Counted from the first letter of the stretch, positions 1-8,332 are shown. The stretch: DNA of 14,558 nt from Candidatus Krumholzibacteriota bacterium (GCA_030630165.1 DAOVNN010000028.1:1-14558), one strand, 5' to 3'. Notes: generated from the sequence alone by a model not told the origin. Numbers and translations: made by a program.

Positions 1-3000
1 AGCTCGATGTATCCCGTGACGAAACGTCCCCTTGAATCGAACTTGAAGGTCTGCGGATCGACGATGATATCGGCCGAGAGAGGACCGGCAGGCACCGACG
101 ATGCGTTGAGTATCGTTACCGTCTGGTCGCCCGCGTTCGTGATTATCGTCATTCCCGAGCCTGAAGGATCGAATGCGACGTCGGCCGGACTCGACCCGAC
201 GAGTATCGAATCGATAAGCGTGACCTGGATAACCGGCGGCGGATAGTTGATGCCGGGCTCGAGCACGCCGATCGAGCCCAGTGTCTCGATCGAATAGACT
301 ATCACGTAATCAGAATTCTCGAGGATGATGTAGAGAAGCGCGCCGTCGGGACTGACCGTGACCGATTTCGTAGTCGCTCCGGACCCGACTTTCGCTACTA
401 CCTGGTTCTCCGTCGAGCTTCCCTGCTGTACGTCGATGAGCAGGACCTCGCCCTCTGTCGTCAGGACTATCAGCAGCGCACCGTCGGGTGTGATCGTGAC
501 GCTTCTTGTCGCTGCACCGGTACCGACCGTAGCGGTCACGCCATTCGTCAGCGGATCGACGATCGTATATCCCGTATCTGTGCCGACAAATATCCTTGTC
601 CCGTCGGGAGTCACAGTAACGCTCTTCGCCGATGCTCCGGTACCGACGGTCGCCACTACCGAGTGATGCGTGCCGCTTCCCGTGTCGCCGTCGATAACAC
701 TGAGGTTGCTCGAGCCGGCGTTGGCAACGTATACCCTGTCGCCATTCGGATGCACCGCCACGTCGAGCGGGTTGGTGCCGACGAAGATCGTTGCGACGGG
801 GGTATTGAATATCCCTGCAGAGTCGGGATCGACGCAGATCACCGTTACAGTACCCGAGCCGAAGTTAGCCACGTATGCATAATTGCCGTCCGGATGCATT
901 GCGATGGCGATCGGATTGTCGCCGACAGGGATGCTCGGATAGGTCGTCTCACCTACGATATCTATCGGAATGACGACATCGCCGTCCGGGCTGACCGAAT
1001 ATGCTATAGCGCCGTCGGGGGTCACCGTAACGCTCTTTGCGGTCGCCCCTGTTCCGACTGTTGCGAGAACCTCATCGACAGGCGATGTGCTCGGTACGAG
1101 CACAGTAAAGGGCAGTGCGTTAGATGTATCGCTGGCCACCGCGACCCTGACGATGCCCGGTATCGCGTTGAGAGGCACCTTGACTTTCAGGTAGCCTGCC
1201 CCGGCCGCGTACGGCGTGGCCTCCTCGTCGTTGAAAAGGACCGTGTGGTCGCCTGCCAGCGTTTCGAAACCCACGCCTGAGATCAGCACGTTTATGCCCA
1301 CCGTCGCGCTCGGCGGACTGATCGAAGTGATCTGCAGCGGCGGTTTCGTCTGGGTCTGGAATGAGTAAAGTCCCGGCGTGGTCAGCGGGTCGCCGGCATC
1401 ATCATGTATCCCGCCCAGAACCTCGATCTGGAAGTACTCGTTGTAGTCGAGCGAGGCGTACGGGATCAGGGCGACCTTGCGGTTACCGTCGGCGTATCCT
1501 GTCATCGCAGACAGAGGCGTCATGTCGCCGGAGACATGCAGATAAAAAGTACCGCTCGTGACAGTCACCGGATCAACGGGCCTGTTGAACGTCACCTGCA
1601 CTCCCGTGGTAATACTGACGCCCTGCTGGAACTGGTAGGGCAGCACCTGAGAGATCGACAGCGGAAGCGTGCCCGGGTCGGGCACAGCGTTCGCCTCGAA
1701 TGTCTCGATCGGCGGATCGAGTCCGACAGCCTGGGCGTTGGCGAGCTGGATACCCTCTGTATCGCCGAGGTACCATTCGACCGACGCATACCCGTTCACG
1801 TTGGTGGCAACGATCCTCGAAGTCAGGCTGTCCGTGAACATCCCGCTCTCCGCCTGGAAGGTAATGGGGACGCCCTCGACCGGAAGACCTTGCCCATTGG
1901 AGACAAAAATCTGCAGCGGGGCCGGCAGAAGCTGGCCGACGACGCCGTTCTGAAAGTTCCCCGAGTTGATGAACATGTGCGCGGCATCGGTGTAGTCGTA
2001 GATGAACACGCTGTCGGGGAAAATCGAGGCGACATAGAGCCTCGACGCATCGGGCGTGTAGGCGAAATCGGTTCCCGACATCACGGAGATGTCGAAGAGC
2101 CCGCCCAGGATCGAGTCGGGATAGGCGACCAGGTCGAGATTATAGTACCCGCCCTGCGTGACCTGGACGGTAGCCCTGTCTCCCTTCGGTGATATGGCGA
2201 TCTTCTCGAACCCCAGGTAATGGGTGGTTCCATAGGGTATTTCGACACCGTCGGGATCGAGGATCGGAGCGGCCGGATCGCTCGTGTCGATCGTGTACAC
2301 CTCCCTCATGTCGTAGACCCACTCTGGATTGATCGTAAACACCTTGCACTCCGACCCGTCGGGCAGGAAGTCGAGATCCTGCGCGAGTGGCGCGGGAGCT
2401 CCGGGGAAGGTGACGAAATTTCCGAACGTAAGATAATTCGCGCTGAGCGGATCGATATTGAGGACCTTGACACTGTGCGTGTTGACTTCGGTGAGATAGA
2501 CATGCGTGCCCGACGGATGGAAAGCGATCCCCGTGCACCTGTCGAGGTCAAGATCGGCCAGTATCTCGTACTCGGTTGTCGAGCCGGGCCTGATGTCGAT
2601 GACAAAGACCAGCCCCAGGCTGAAATCGGTCGCCAACAGGAGTTCTCCGTCAGGGCTTACCTCGACACGTTCGATCCTGCCGATGAAGTACCCCTGTTCT
2701 CCGAAATTTATCTCGCCGACCGAGTTGCCATAACTCCCGGAATACCGGTTCACCGAATATGCTCTTATGTAGACTGAATCGCTCGGTACGGCCGCAAATG
2801 CCCTTTCGCCGTCCGGAGTTATCGTCACGTCGACGACATTGTCGGCTGCCAGGCGGAAGGTGTTGATCACTGTATTGAAGGTCGGGCTGTCGGGATCGAT
2901 ATCGACGATGCCGAGCTCGCCCGTCGTCCCTCCGATCACAATGAAGTCACCCGTGGGTGATATCGCCAGCGCGTCGTCGAGGGCCCAGCCGGGTGAATGC

Positions 3001-6000
3001 TCTATCTTGCCCGCCAGCCTCTGCCTTGTGAACGGACTTCCCGGCGCGAGGGACTTGAAATAGAGCGAGTTCGAGATCTGCGGCGCCGGCGGGTCCTCGC
3101 CCGGAGGCACGGTCACCGGCGGATCGTAGAAGATGTCCACAGGGCCGCTTAATACCGAGGCGGGCACTGTCACGGTGATGGCAGTCCCCGTCGTGCGTTC
3201 CGGCGTCACGGAGATCGAGTTGCCGGCAGGGCCGGAGAACCTCACTCTGATGTCGGCTACGTCAGTACCGTAACCGTCGCCCGCAAGTACGATCTTCGTT
3301 CCCCACACCGCGGCGCGCCTCGACATGCTTCTCAGTGTCGGTCCGAGACCGATCGTCGTCACGACGAGCTGCTCCGAGCTCTCGATTATGGAGAATGCGT
3401 AGAAACCGTCGGGTGAGAGCGCCACATCGACGGGACGGGGATCCTGCGTGATCGTAGCAACGATGCTGCGGAAGGTGCTCCGCGCCTCGTTGAGGTCGAT
3501 CACGTCGATCAGGTTCAGCTCCCTGTTTGCCGTGTAGAGATACGTGCCGCCGGGCGTGATCGTTGCGCCCCTCAAAGAACCGCCGGTGTTGATATCCTGG
3601 ACCTTGAACAGGCCGGCGAGCGAGACGACCGTCATGTCGCCGTCCCCCCCGCTCACGTATGCCCTCTGGCCGGCGGGATCGACCACGAGATCGCGCGGGT
3701 CGGTATTGACCGTGAAGGAGGCGAGAAGCGTATCGGGGCCGAGGTCGTAGGCGAGAAACTTGCCCGTTCCGGTCAGGGCGATCAGCATGTCACCCGAAGG
3801 ATCGACGGCAAGCTTGCCCCTGAGCGAAGTCTCCTCAGGTATTATGAGGCCTATCTGCTCGTTGAGCGTCTCGCTCCCCTGGTGGATGTCCCATACCTGG
3901 ATCTCATCCTCGTCGGTCGGGATATAGGCCTTCTCTCCGCCCGGGTCGATCGCGATGCCGAGAGGCCCCGCGTCGATATCGAGCTCATAGACCACCGTAT
4001 TGAAGAATCCGATATGAGTCGGATCCGTATCTATTACGTATATCTTCTCGTTGACTGTGTTTACGCCATACGCCCATTTGCCGTCAGACTTCAGGGCAAT
4101 GTCGTCGAGTCCCCCGACGACGCCTATCTGCGTGACGTCGAGGTAACCGGTCTGCCCCGGATCCGATACGACCGCGGACGCGCCGACATCGGTAGCGACA
4201 TACGCCCAGGCTCCGTCGGCGGTGACCTCGAGCGAACGCGGCGATCCGCCCAGTATCGTCTGACCCGTCTGGAACCCGCGCGCTATCTCCTCCTGCGAGA
4301 GGATCGTGAAGGTCGGCCCGGAGGCCGTCTCGGTCCCGTTGTTGACGGAGATCGTTCCTGTCACCGCGCCGGACGGGACCGTTACCACGAGACGGTAAGG
4401 TGATGCCTGGGTCACCGTCGCAACTTCCGACCCGAACCAGACCGTATTGCTGGCCGGCCACGAGTCGAATCCAACACCGCTGATAACGACGATCGAACCG
4501 ACCACGCCCTTGTTCGGGGAGAGGTTCGTGATCGCAAGCGACGGTATCGGCTCGGTGGTGAAGTCGGATTCATAATCCGCCGCGAGCCCATTTCCATACT
4601 TGTCCTGCAGCCCCGTCTCGATTGTCAGGTCGTACCTCTTCGCGAAATCAAAGGGCGCGCTCGGGGTGAAGGCCAGTATCAAGTCGTCGTTGAGGACGGC
4701 GACCGAACCGCTGACGAAGTTGCTGTCCTCGTCCATCAGCCTGAAGTTTCCGGAAATCGTCGTGTAGTCGATCGCCTCGTCGAATGTGATCTTGACCGCG
4801 GCGTTAACGAGGACTCCCAGGGAGCTTGTGACAGGAGTAATCGAAGTGACCGTCGGAGGCGTCACATCGATGTTGGTGATCAGATCGATATTGATCGCGG
4901 TCGATCCGCCCGATACAGCCACGGGATCCTGGTCGCTCACGTTGTCCGCGCTCGACTCGGCGAGGTCCCAGTATTCGGACAGAAAGAGCTGTTCGGCTGT
5001 GGAATCTACAAGCGCGTTTATGTAATCGGGGATGAGGTATCCTATCGACGACGTCCCATCGAGAGGATGGATCGCGACATAGTAGCTCCCGTCGGCGATG
5101 CCGACGAAGGAGTAACTGCCGTCGGGGAAGGTGTACTCGCACGCAATGGTGTCTCCACCTGCAGCGTCAATGGCGAATATCGCCGCGCCGGGCACGCCTT
5201 CGCCTGTCTGTCCGTGAGTGACCTTTCCTTCAATGCGGTTGGCGTTCGCGAGAGCGGTCGAATCGCCGTACGCCTTGAAGAAGGTATGGATGTCCTCGGC
5301 TTCAAGCGTGGTCGCCTCAGTGCCGGAAGGCAGCACGTAGAACATCGTCGACGACCTGACGGCCGAGTGGGCGATCCCGAAGAGATGCCCCGCCTCATGT
5401 GTCGCGATACTCTGGATATCAAGACCGGAGATTCCGCTGGTCGGAGTCTTGAAGCTCATCATCGGATTGAAGATCATATCGGCATCGATGATCTGTCCGG
5501 GGCGGTAGTAGACCGCTTCATGCGTCGAATCGACGGTGAACGACGTGGATATCCCAACAGCGAGCACGCCTGAGGGAAACTTGAACTCGTCGTCCATGAA
5601 GGTGATCATATTGACAAGATCGATCGCGTCGGCATCTTCCTGGGCGATCGTCCCGCCGTATGTCACGGAGAAGTCGATGTCGGGGATGGCGGCCCAGGCG
5701 TCCATCCCGTTCTGGATCGCGGTGAAGTCGCTGCCGTCACCGACGCCGGAGGCCCCGGCTTCCTGGATGTAGTAGACGAACGGCAGGTCCGTCTCCACCC
5801 AGAACTCCGTGTGCCGCGCGCTGACCGGGTTGTCGATGCACCCGTCACCGTCACGGTCGAAAAAGGATGCGTCCTCAGCGGGACACGCATCCACCGAATC
5901 GGGAACCCCGTCCCCATCGGCATCATCGGCTATGCCGATCAAGTCTCTCATCCCACCCTGCACGCCGAGACCGGCGGCGAGAAGGATCACTGCGAGAAAC

Positions 6001-6026
6001 AGAAAAGAATACTTACGGTAACTCAT
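1..6026 (-). CDS. Giant secreted matrixin-like metalloprotease with Ig, IPT/TIG and YVTN beta-propeller domains (C-terminus beyond window)
   Basis: The frame is open for 2008 codons from ATG 6026 to the edge; I checked every codon and saw no stop. AAGGAGG (6033-6039) lies 6 bases before the ATG. Residues 1-24 are a signal peptide. Residues 34-65 hold an Asp-rich DADGDGVPD motif like thrombospondin type 3 calcium repeats. The protease spans about 70-245: H210EAGH214LFGIAH220 is the metzincin zinc motif with the catalytic Glu, and M228 is a probable Met-turn. Then come a carboxypeptidase-regulatory-like domain (265-340), an SbsA-type Ig domain (389-488), IPT/TIG (492-571), propeller 1 (575-890), an IPT-like domain (893-975), propeller 2 (985-1350), an invasin-like Ig domain (1358-1440), a second SbsA-type Ig domain (1451-1560), IPT/TIG (1561-1640) and propeller 3 (1645 to about 1975). 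Boundaries are approximate. The last residues (VDPQTFKFDSRGRFVTGYIE) look like the start of another small beta domain. It is probably exported and self-anchoring or adhesive; the substrate is unknown. Confidence 0.9.
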   Translation of the reverse strand, partial: MSYRKYSFLFLAVILLAAGLGVQGGMRDLIGIADDADGDGVPDSVDACPAEDASFFDRDGDGCIDNPVSARHTEFWVETDLPFVYYIQEAGASGVGDGSDFTAIQNGMDAWAAIPDIDFSVTYGGTIAQEDADAIDLVNMITFMDDEFKFPSGVLAVGISTSFTVDSTHEAVYYRPGQIIDADMIFNPMMSFKTPTSGISGLDIQSIATHEAGHLFGIAHSAVRSSTMFYVLPSGTEATTLEAEDIHTFFKAYGDSTALANANRIEGKVTHGQTGEGVPGAAIFAIDAAGGDTIACEYTFPDGSYSFVGIADGSYYVAIHPLDGTSSIGYLIPDYINALVDSTAEQLFLSEYWDLAESSADNVSDQDPVAVSGGSTAINIDLITNIDVTPPTVTSITPVTSSLGVLVNAAVKITFDEAIDYTTISGNFRLMDEDSNFVSGSVAVLNDDLILAFTPSAPFDFAKRYDLTIETGLQDKYGNGLAADYESDFTTEPIPSLAITNLSPNKGVVGSIVVISGVGFDSWPASNTVWFGSEVATVTQASPYRLVVTVPSGAVTGTISVNNGTETASGPTFTILSQEEIARGFQTGQTILGGSPRSLEVTADGAWAYVATDVGASAVVSDPGQTGYLDVTQIGVVGGLDDIALKSDGKWAYGVNTVNEKIYVIDTDPTHIGFFNTVVYELDIDAGPLGIAIDPGGEKAYIPTDEDEIQVWDIHQGSETLNEQIGLIIPEETSLRGKLAVDPSGDMLIALTGTGKFLAYDLGPDTLLASFTVNTDPRDLVVDPAGQRAYVSGGDGDMTVVSLAGLFKVQDINTGGSLRGATITPGGTYLYTANRELNLIDVIDLNEARSTFRSIVATITQDPRPVDVALSPDGFYAFSIIESSEQLVVTTIGLGPTLRSMSRRAAVWGTKIVLAGDGYGTDVADIRVRFSGPAGNSISVTPERTTGTAITVTVPASVLSGPVDIFYDPPVTVPPGEDPPAPQISNSLYFKSLAPGSPFTRQRLAGKIEHSPGWALDDALAISPTGDFIVIGGTTGELGIVDIDPDSPTFNTVINTFRLAADNVVDVTITPDGERAFAAVPSDSVYIRAYSVNRYSGSYGNSVGEINFGEQGYFIGRIERVEVSPDGELLLATDFSLGLVFVIDIRPGSTTEYEILADLDLDRCTGIAFHPSGTHVYLTEVNTHSVKVLNIDPLSANYLTFGNFVTFPGAPAPLAQDLDFLPDGSECKVFTINPEWVYDMREVYTIDTSDPAAPILDPDGVEIPYGTTHYLGFEKIAISPKGDRATVQVTQGGYYNLDLVAYPDSILGGLFDISVMSGTDFAYTPDASRLYVASIFPDSVFIYDYTDAAHMFINSGNFQNGVVGQLLPAPLQIFVSNGQGLPVEGVPITFQAESGMFTDSLTSRIVATNVNGYASVEWYLGDTEGIQLANAQAVGLDPPIETFEANAVPDPGTLPLSISQVLPYQFQQGVSITTGVQVTFNRPVDPVTVTSGTFYLHVSGDMTPLSAMTGYADGNRKVALIPYASLDYNEYFQIEVLGGIHDDAGDPLTTPGLYSFQTQTKPPLQITSISPPSATVGINVLISGVGFETLAGDHTVLFNDEEATPYAAGAGYLKVKVPLNAIPGIVRVAVASDTSNALPFTVLVPSTSPVDEVLATVGTGATAKSVTVTPDGAIAYSVSPDGDVVIPIDIVGETTYPSIPVGDNPIAIAMHPDGNYAYVANFGSGTVTVICVDPDSAGIFNTPVATIFVGTNPLDVAVHPNGDRVYVANAGSSNLSVIDGDTGSGTHHSVVATVGTGASAKSVTVTPDGTRIFVGTDTGYTIVDPLTNGVTATVGTGAATRSVTITPDGALLIVLTTEGEVLLIDVQQGSSTENQVVAKVGSGATTKSVTVSPDGALLYIILENSDYVIVYSIETLGSIGVLEPGINYPPPVIQVTLIDSILVGSSPADVAFDPSGSGMTIITNAGDQTVTILNASSVPAGPLSADIIVDPQTFKFDSRGRFVTGYIE
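345..1067 (-). repeat. Four degenerate DNA copies encoding the propeller blade motif VGTGAxxKSVTVTPDGA
   Basis: Copies lie at about 345-403, 480-535, 600-656 and 1011-1067, inside propeller 3 of the giant gene. Each encodes a version of VGTGA-(T/S)-(A/T)-(K/R)-SVT-(V/I)-(T/S)-PDG. They are similar at the nucleotide level (shared gccgtcggg then a gtgac/gtaac core) but differ mostly at third positions. This suggests internal duplication of blades followed by selection on the protein. Two further blades (about 720-790 and 880-960) carry the related HPNG/HPDG form. Confidence 0.65.
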
Positions 6027-6041
6027 TTTGATCCTCCTTTC

Positions 6042-6584
6042 CTACCGGCCCCCGAGGGCCTTGTCGATGAATGTGTCGAGTGGGACTCTCTCTGTCTCGG
6101 GAGTCTTCGTATCAGGCGCGTCGAGCATCTCGATGCCTTCGAAGGCGCCGCGGCTGACGAAGGGGCGGCCGCGCTCGTCACGCTCGATATCGTACCTGCC
6201 CTGGGACAGCCCGTAGACCATGTACCTGTCGTCGGAGAAGGGCTCGAGGAAGAGGAGAACCTCCTCGCCAGGGCTCCAGGCAAGGGCTCCTTCGACCTTC
6301 ATCTGCACGTGGCCGACGATCCCGCCGAGCTGGACGACGCTGACGACTCCGCCTGCGCCTCCCTTGTACGACCGGTCGATAGCGACACGCGTCTCGGTAA
6401 ATATCTTGGTGTTACTGTCGTTCCAGTATGACCGTACGTCGGTCACCCTTCCCTGAACGACAAGGGCGGATTCCTCGCCCATCTGCTGCGGGCTTCGGTA
6501 GATGATCTGGGTAGCCTGAGCGAATGTGGTCAGGGCAATCAGAACAGGTATCGAAACCCGGAGGATTGAAGATGCTCTCTTCAT
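6042..6584 (-). CDS. Small secreted protein of unknown function, first gene of the metalloprotease unit
   Basis: It encodes 180 residues. I do not recognise a named family. Residues 1-24 (MKRASSILRVSIPVLIALTTFAQA) are a clear signal peptide with an AQA cleavage site, so the mature protein is outside the cytoplasm. The rest looks like a compact beta-rich domain: a segment around VVQGRVTDVRSYW, then TETRVAIDRSYKG, then VVSVVQLGGIVG and the loop ALAWSPGEEVLLFLEP. The C-terminal 30 residues are polar and Pro/Glu-rich. A purine-rich GGGGAGGGAAGG (6587-6598) precedes the ATG. The gene ends 15 bases before the giant metalloprotease start, and the ribosome site of that gene fills the gap, so they are almost certainly co-transcribed. 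A role as partner, chaperone or inhibitor of the protease is inference from position only. Confidence 0.85.
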   Translation of the reverse strand: MKRASSILRVSIPVLIALTTFAQATQIIYRSPQQMGEESALVVQGRVTDVRSYWNDSNTKIFTETRVAIDRSYKGGAGGVVSVVQLGGIVGHVQMKVEGALAWSPGEEVLLFLEPFSDDRYMVYGLSQGRYDIERDERGRPFVSRGAFEGIEMLDAPDTKTPETERVPLDTFIDKALGGR

Positions 6585-6613
6585 AACCTTCCCTCCCCGG
6601 GTGGTTCGTTACG

Positions 6614-6630
6614 GCCGCCGCTGCGGCGGC
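6614..6630. repeat. Perfect GC-rich palindrome in the leader region of the secreted-protein unit
   Basis: GCCGCCGC (6614-6621) is the exact reverse complement of GCGGCGGC (6623-6630), with a single T between. It lies 30 bases upstream of the ATG at 6584, so it may sit in the 5' leader of that mRNA. No T-run follows on either strand, so it is not an ordinary terminator. With only one central base it suits a protein-binding palindrome better than a stem-loop. Simple GCC repetition is an alternative. Confidence 0.35.
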
Positions 6631-6929
6631 TGTCTTCTATAAACAGGGGCACGCGGCCGATACGGCGGCGCTGCCCGCTCTGATCCCTGATTCAGGCGGA
6701 AAAGGACGTACATGTAGAATATGTCTGGAAATGGATAAGGACACTGATGCACGGACCTTGTAACACATATACGGTACAGGTCCCCCCTCGGATGATGAGA
6801 TAATCGTACGCCTGCCCTTTGAAGGGTTTTCTGCTTCCCCCATTTGTATTGAGAGTATCTAAGTGTATCACACAGGGACAGCGGTGTAAACTTTATTTTA
6901 CAGAGAGTTATACTCAGAGATTAATATCA

Positions 6930-6946
6930 TTTCTCGATGAGAGAAA
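6930..6946 (-). terminator. Weak hairpin just after the glycosyltransferase stop codon
   Basis: TTTCTC (6930-6935) and GAGAAA (6941-6946) form a 6-base stem with a 5-base loop, starting 3 bases beyond the TGA at 6950-6952. The downstream minus-strand sequence is AT-rich but has no run of T. It may be a poor intrinsic terminator or an mRNA 3'-end structure, or it may be chance. Confidence 0.25.
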
Positions 6947-6949
6947 AGG

Positions 6950-8161
6950 TCAGTCCCGCAATGCAGCAAGCATGGCATCGAGCCGGTCGGCGTAGTTTTC
7001 CATAGCTATGTTTTGTTCGGCCCATCGACGTGCGTTTCCGCCGAGTCTCATCGCTTCCTCCCCGTCACGAAGCAGTGATACGATCGTATCCGCCATAGAT
7101 ACCGCATCGGTAGCTTCATGGTAATCGCTCCCCGCTGCAAGTCCCATCCCCGCGACTCCTGCCGGTGTGCTGACCACGGCAGTCCCCATTGCCGCCGCTT
7201 CCATCATCCTGATCCGCACGCCGCCGCTGAACCTCAGCGGCAGGACCATCAGCGAGCATCGCCCCAGGTAAGGGATGATATCGTCCACTCCCCCTATGAA
7301 CTCCACGCCCTCTCCCGCCCCCTCCCTCAGGCTGTCGTCCGTTCCATGTCCGACGACCTCGAGTACCGCCCCCTGTATCTCGCGGCGGACCGATGGGAAC
7401 ACATCCGAAGTGAAGTAGCGAAGAGCGTCCCTGTTGAAATCGGAATGGAACGATCCGAGAAAGAGGATCCTGTTCTCTTCCCTTTCGAAGGCGCCTGACG
7501 AAAAAACTGAAAGATCGAGCGCCAGCGGAAGCGGAAGGATCTTCTTGCCCTCATACGCGGAAATACCTTTCAGCACATCGGCATCCGAGGCTGTCACGGT
7601 CAGTATCGTCTCGAATCTCCTGTATGCCTCTGTCTCGATCCGCTCGAGCCTGCTGGTCTCCTTGTCGCTTTTTATCCGCCCCTCCCCCCTGCACTCCAGC
7701 TTCAGCCTCTCGCGGTTGACGATATAGTCCATGTCATGGGTGACCAGTGCGAGCTTTGAATCACTCACGTAGTCTGACAGCCTGTACATGTGCCAGTACG
7801 AAGCGAGGACGAGATCGGCCGATTCATCAGCGGCAGTATCGGCGATAAGGCGGAGGAACTCGGGCGGCGCGCTGTAGCTGACATCCTGCGGGATGCCGCG
7901 TACGTAATCGAAGATGATATTGCGCACCTTGCGGAGCAGCTTCCCCGACGCGCCCTGCCGGTGCGGCGCGAGCATCGCCTTTACTTTTACACCGGGCTTC
8001 TCGAGTTCCCGCAGCCTCTCGAGCTCGTCCTTCGAAAGAGTCATCGTGACAAGGGTCACCTCGTGACGCTCCGACAGGCCCGAAATAAGATTGACGATGA
8101 GCCTGCCGGTCCCGCGCGTGACGGGCCATGGAGTGTACGGTACTGTGACGACTATCTTCAT
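6950..8161 (-). CDS. Glycosyltransferase family 4 (GT-B fold)
   Basis: It encodes 403 residues and transfers a sugar from a nucleotide-sugar donor, most likely in the cytoplasm during cell-surface polysaccharide assembly; acceptor and donor are not readable from sequence. The N-terminus MKIVVTVPYTPWPVTRG, with Gly and Thr loops, is typical of the first Rossmann half of GT4 enzymes. The donor half starts about residue 230 (RILFLGSFHSDFNRDALRYF) and includes GVEFIGGVDDIIPYLGRCSL and FSGGVRIRMMEAAAMGTAVV. E321 corresponds to the second Glu of the EX7E motif; the first position is Gly313, as in the GGGxRxKxLEA subgroup. I chose ATG 8161 because family homology begins there. An ATG at 8239 would add 26 residues with no family character. 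Neither start has a Shine-Dalgarno. No other sugar gene is adjacent. Confidence 0.88.
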   Translation of the reverse strand: MKIVVTVPYTPWPVTRGTGRLIVNLISGLSERHEVTLVTMTLSKDELERLRELEKPGVKVKAMLAPHRQGASGKLLRKVRNIIFDYVRGIPQDVSYSAPPEFLRLIADTAADESADLVLASYWHMYRLSDYVSDSKLALVTHDMDYIVNRERLKLECRGEGRIKSDKETSRLERIETEAYRRFETILTVTASDADVLKGISAYEGKKILPLPLALDLSVFSSGAFEREENRILFLGSFHSDFNRDALRYFTSDVFPSVRREIQGAVLEVVGHGTDDSLREGAGEGVEFIGGVDDIIPYLGRCSLMVLPLRFSGGVRIRMMEAAAMGTAVVSTPAGVAGMGLAAGSDYHEATDAVSMADTIVSLLRDGEEAMRLGGNARRWAEQNIAMENYADRLDAMLAALRD

Positions 8162-8170
8162 ATCTGCGGG

Positions 8171-8198
8171 ATTATAGCAGAATGGCGGCCTGAGTCCA
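8171..8198 (-). promoter_or_regulatory. Promoter of the glycosyltransferase gene with perfect extended -10
   Basis: On the minus strand TGC-TATAAT gives a consensus -10 (8171-8176) with the TGn extension. A weak -35, TGGACT (8193-8198, 4 of 6), sits 16 bases upstream. The expected transcription start, about 7 bases after the -10 box, is near 8164. That is only about 3 bases before ATG 8161, so the message would be essentially leaderless. Confidence 0.55.
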
Positions 8199-8326
8199 GA
8201 GATTCGGGGTTCAGAGCCCTCCCCGATCCGACCCCGCATATATGGGCGGGATAATCGTCTGCTTTCGATCCATTACACGCTGAAACAGCATATTCATGCG
8301 GCTTACGCACGTGCCTCTCTTTAAAA

Positions 8327-8332
8327 TACAAT
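8327..8332 (+). promoter_or_regulatory. Possible -10 box for the lipoprotein gene
   Basis: TACAAT (5 of 6 to TATAAT) stands in an AT-rich patch (8321-8340) in the divergent gap between the glycosyltransferase and the lipoprotein. The best -35 at the right distance (TACGCA, 8304-8309) is poor. Use of this box would give a leader of about 65 bases. The rest of 8162-8405 shows no other clear signal. Confidence 0.3.

Larger units (their letters stand above)
6585..6949. other. Non-coding stretch between glycosyltransferase 3' end and metalloprotease unit
   Basis: This 365-base gap should hold the end of the glycosyltransferase transcript and the promoter of the minus-strand secreted-protein unit. 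I see no -35/-10 pair I would trust on the minus strand. The right half (6841-6935) is distinctly more AT-rich than its surroundings. It contains a 6-base-stem hairpin (TGTAAA 6885-6890 with TTTACA 6897-6902) and lies next to another at 6930-6946. The left half is GC-rich and holds the palindrome at 6614-6630. A 68-codon minus-strand frame here (6637-6843) has no protein-like features. Confidence 0.5.

Noticed and set aside
345..1067. Regularly spaced repeats considered as a CRISPR array
   Set aside because: The copies are degenerate, unevenly spaced and in frame with propeller blade motifs; they are coding repeats.
663..6431. Long plus-strand frames opposite the giant gene (663-1280, 1404-2192, 2220-2777, 3882-4403, 5067-5573, 5811-6431)
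   Set aside because: They are Arg-, His- and Asp-rich with no domain character, no ribosome sites and no signal peptides. They lie opposite a continuous minus-strand frame with clear domains, and arise from strong codon bias.
6637..6843. 68-codon minus-strand frame in the gap between the glycosyltransferase and the secreted unit
   Set aside because: No recognisable motif, no ribosome site, and a composition like translated non-coding DNA.
8162..8239. 26-residue N-terminal extension of the glycosyltransferase from ATG 8239
   Set aside because: The extension has no GT4 character and no ribosome site. The family start MKIVV and a promoter immediately upstream both favour ATG 8161.
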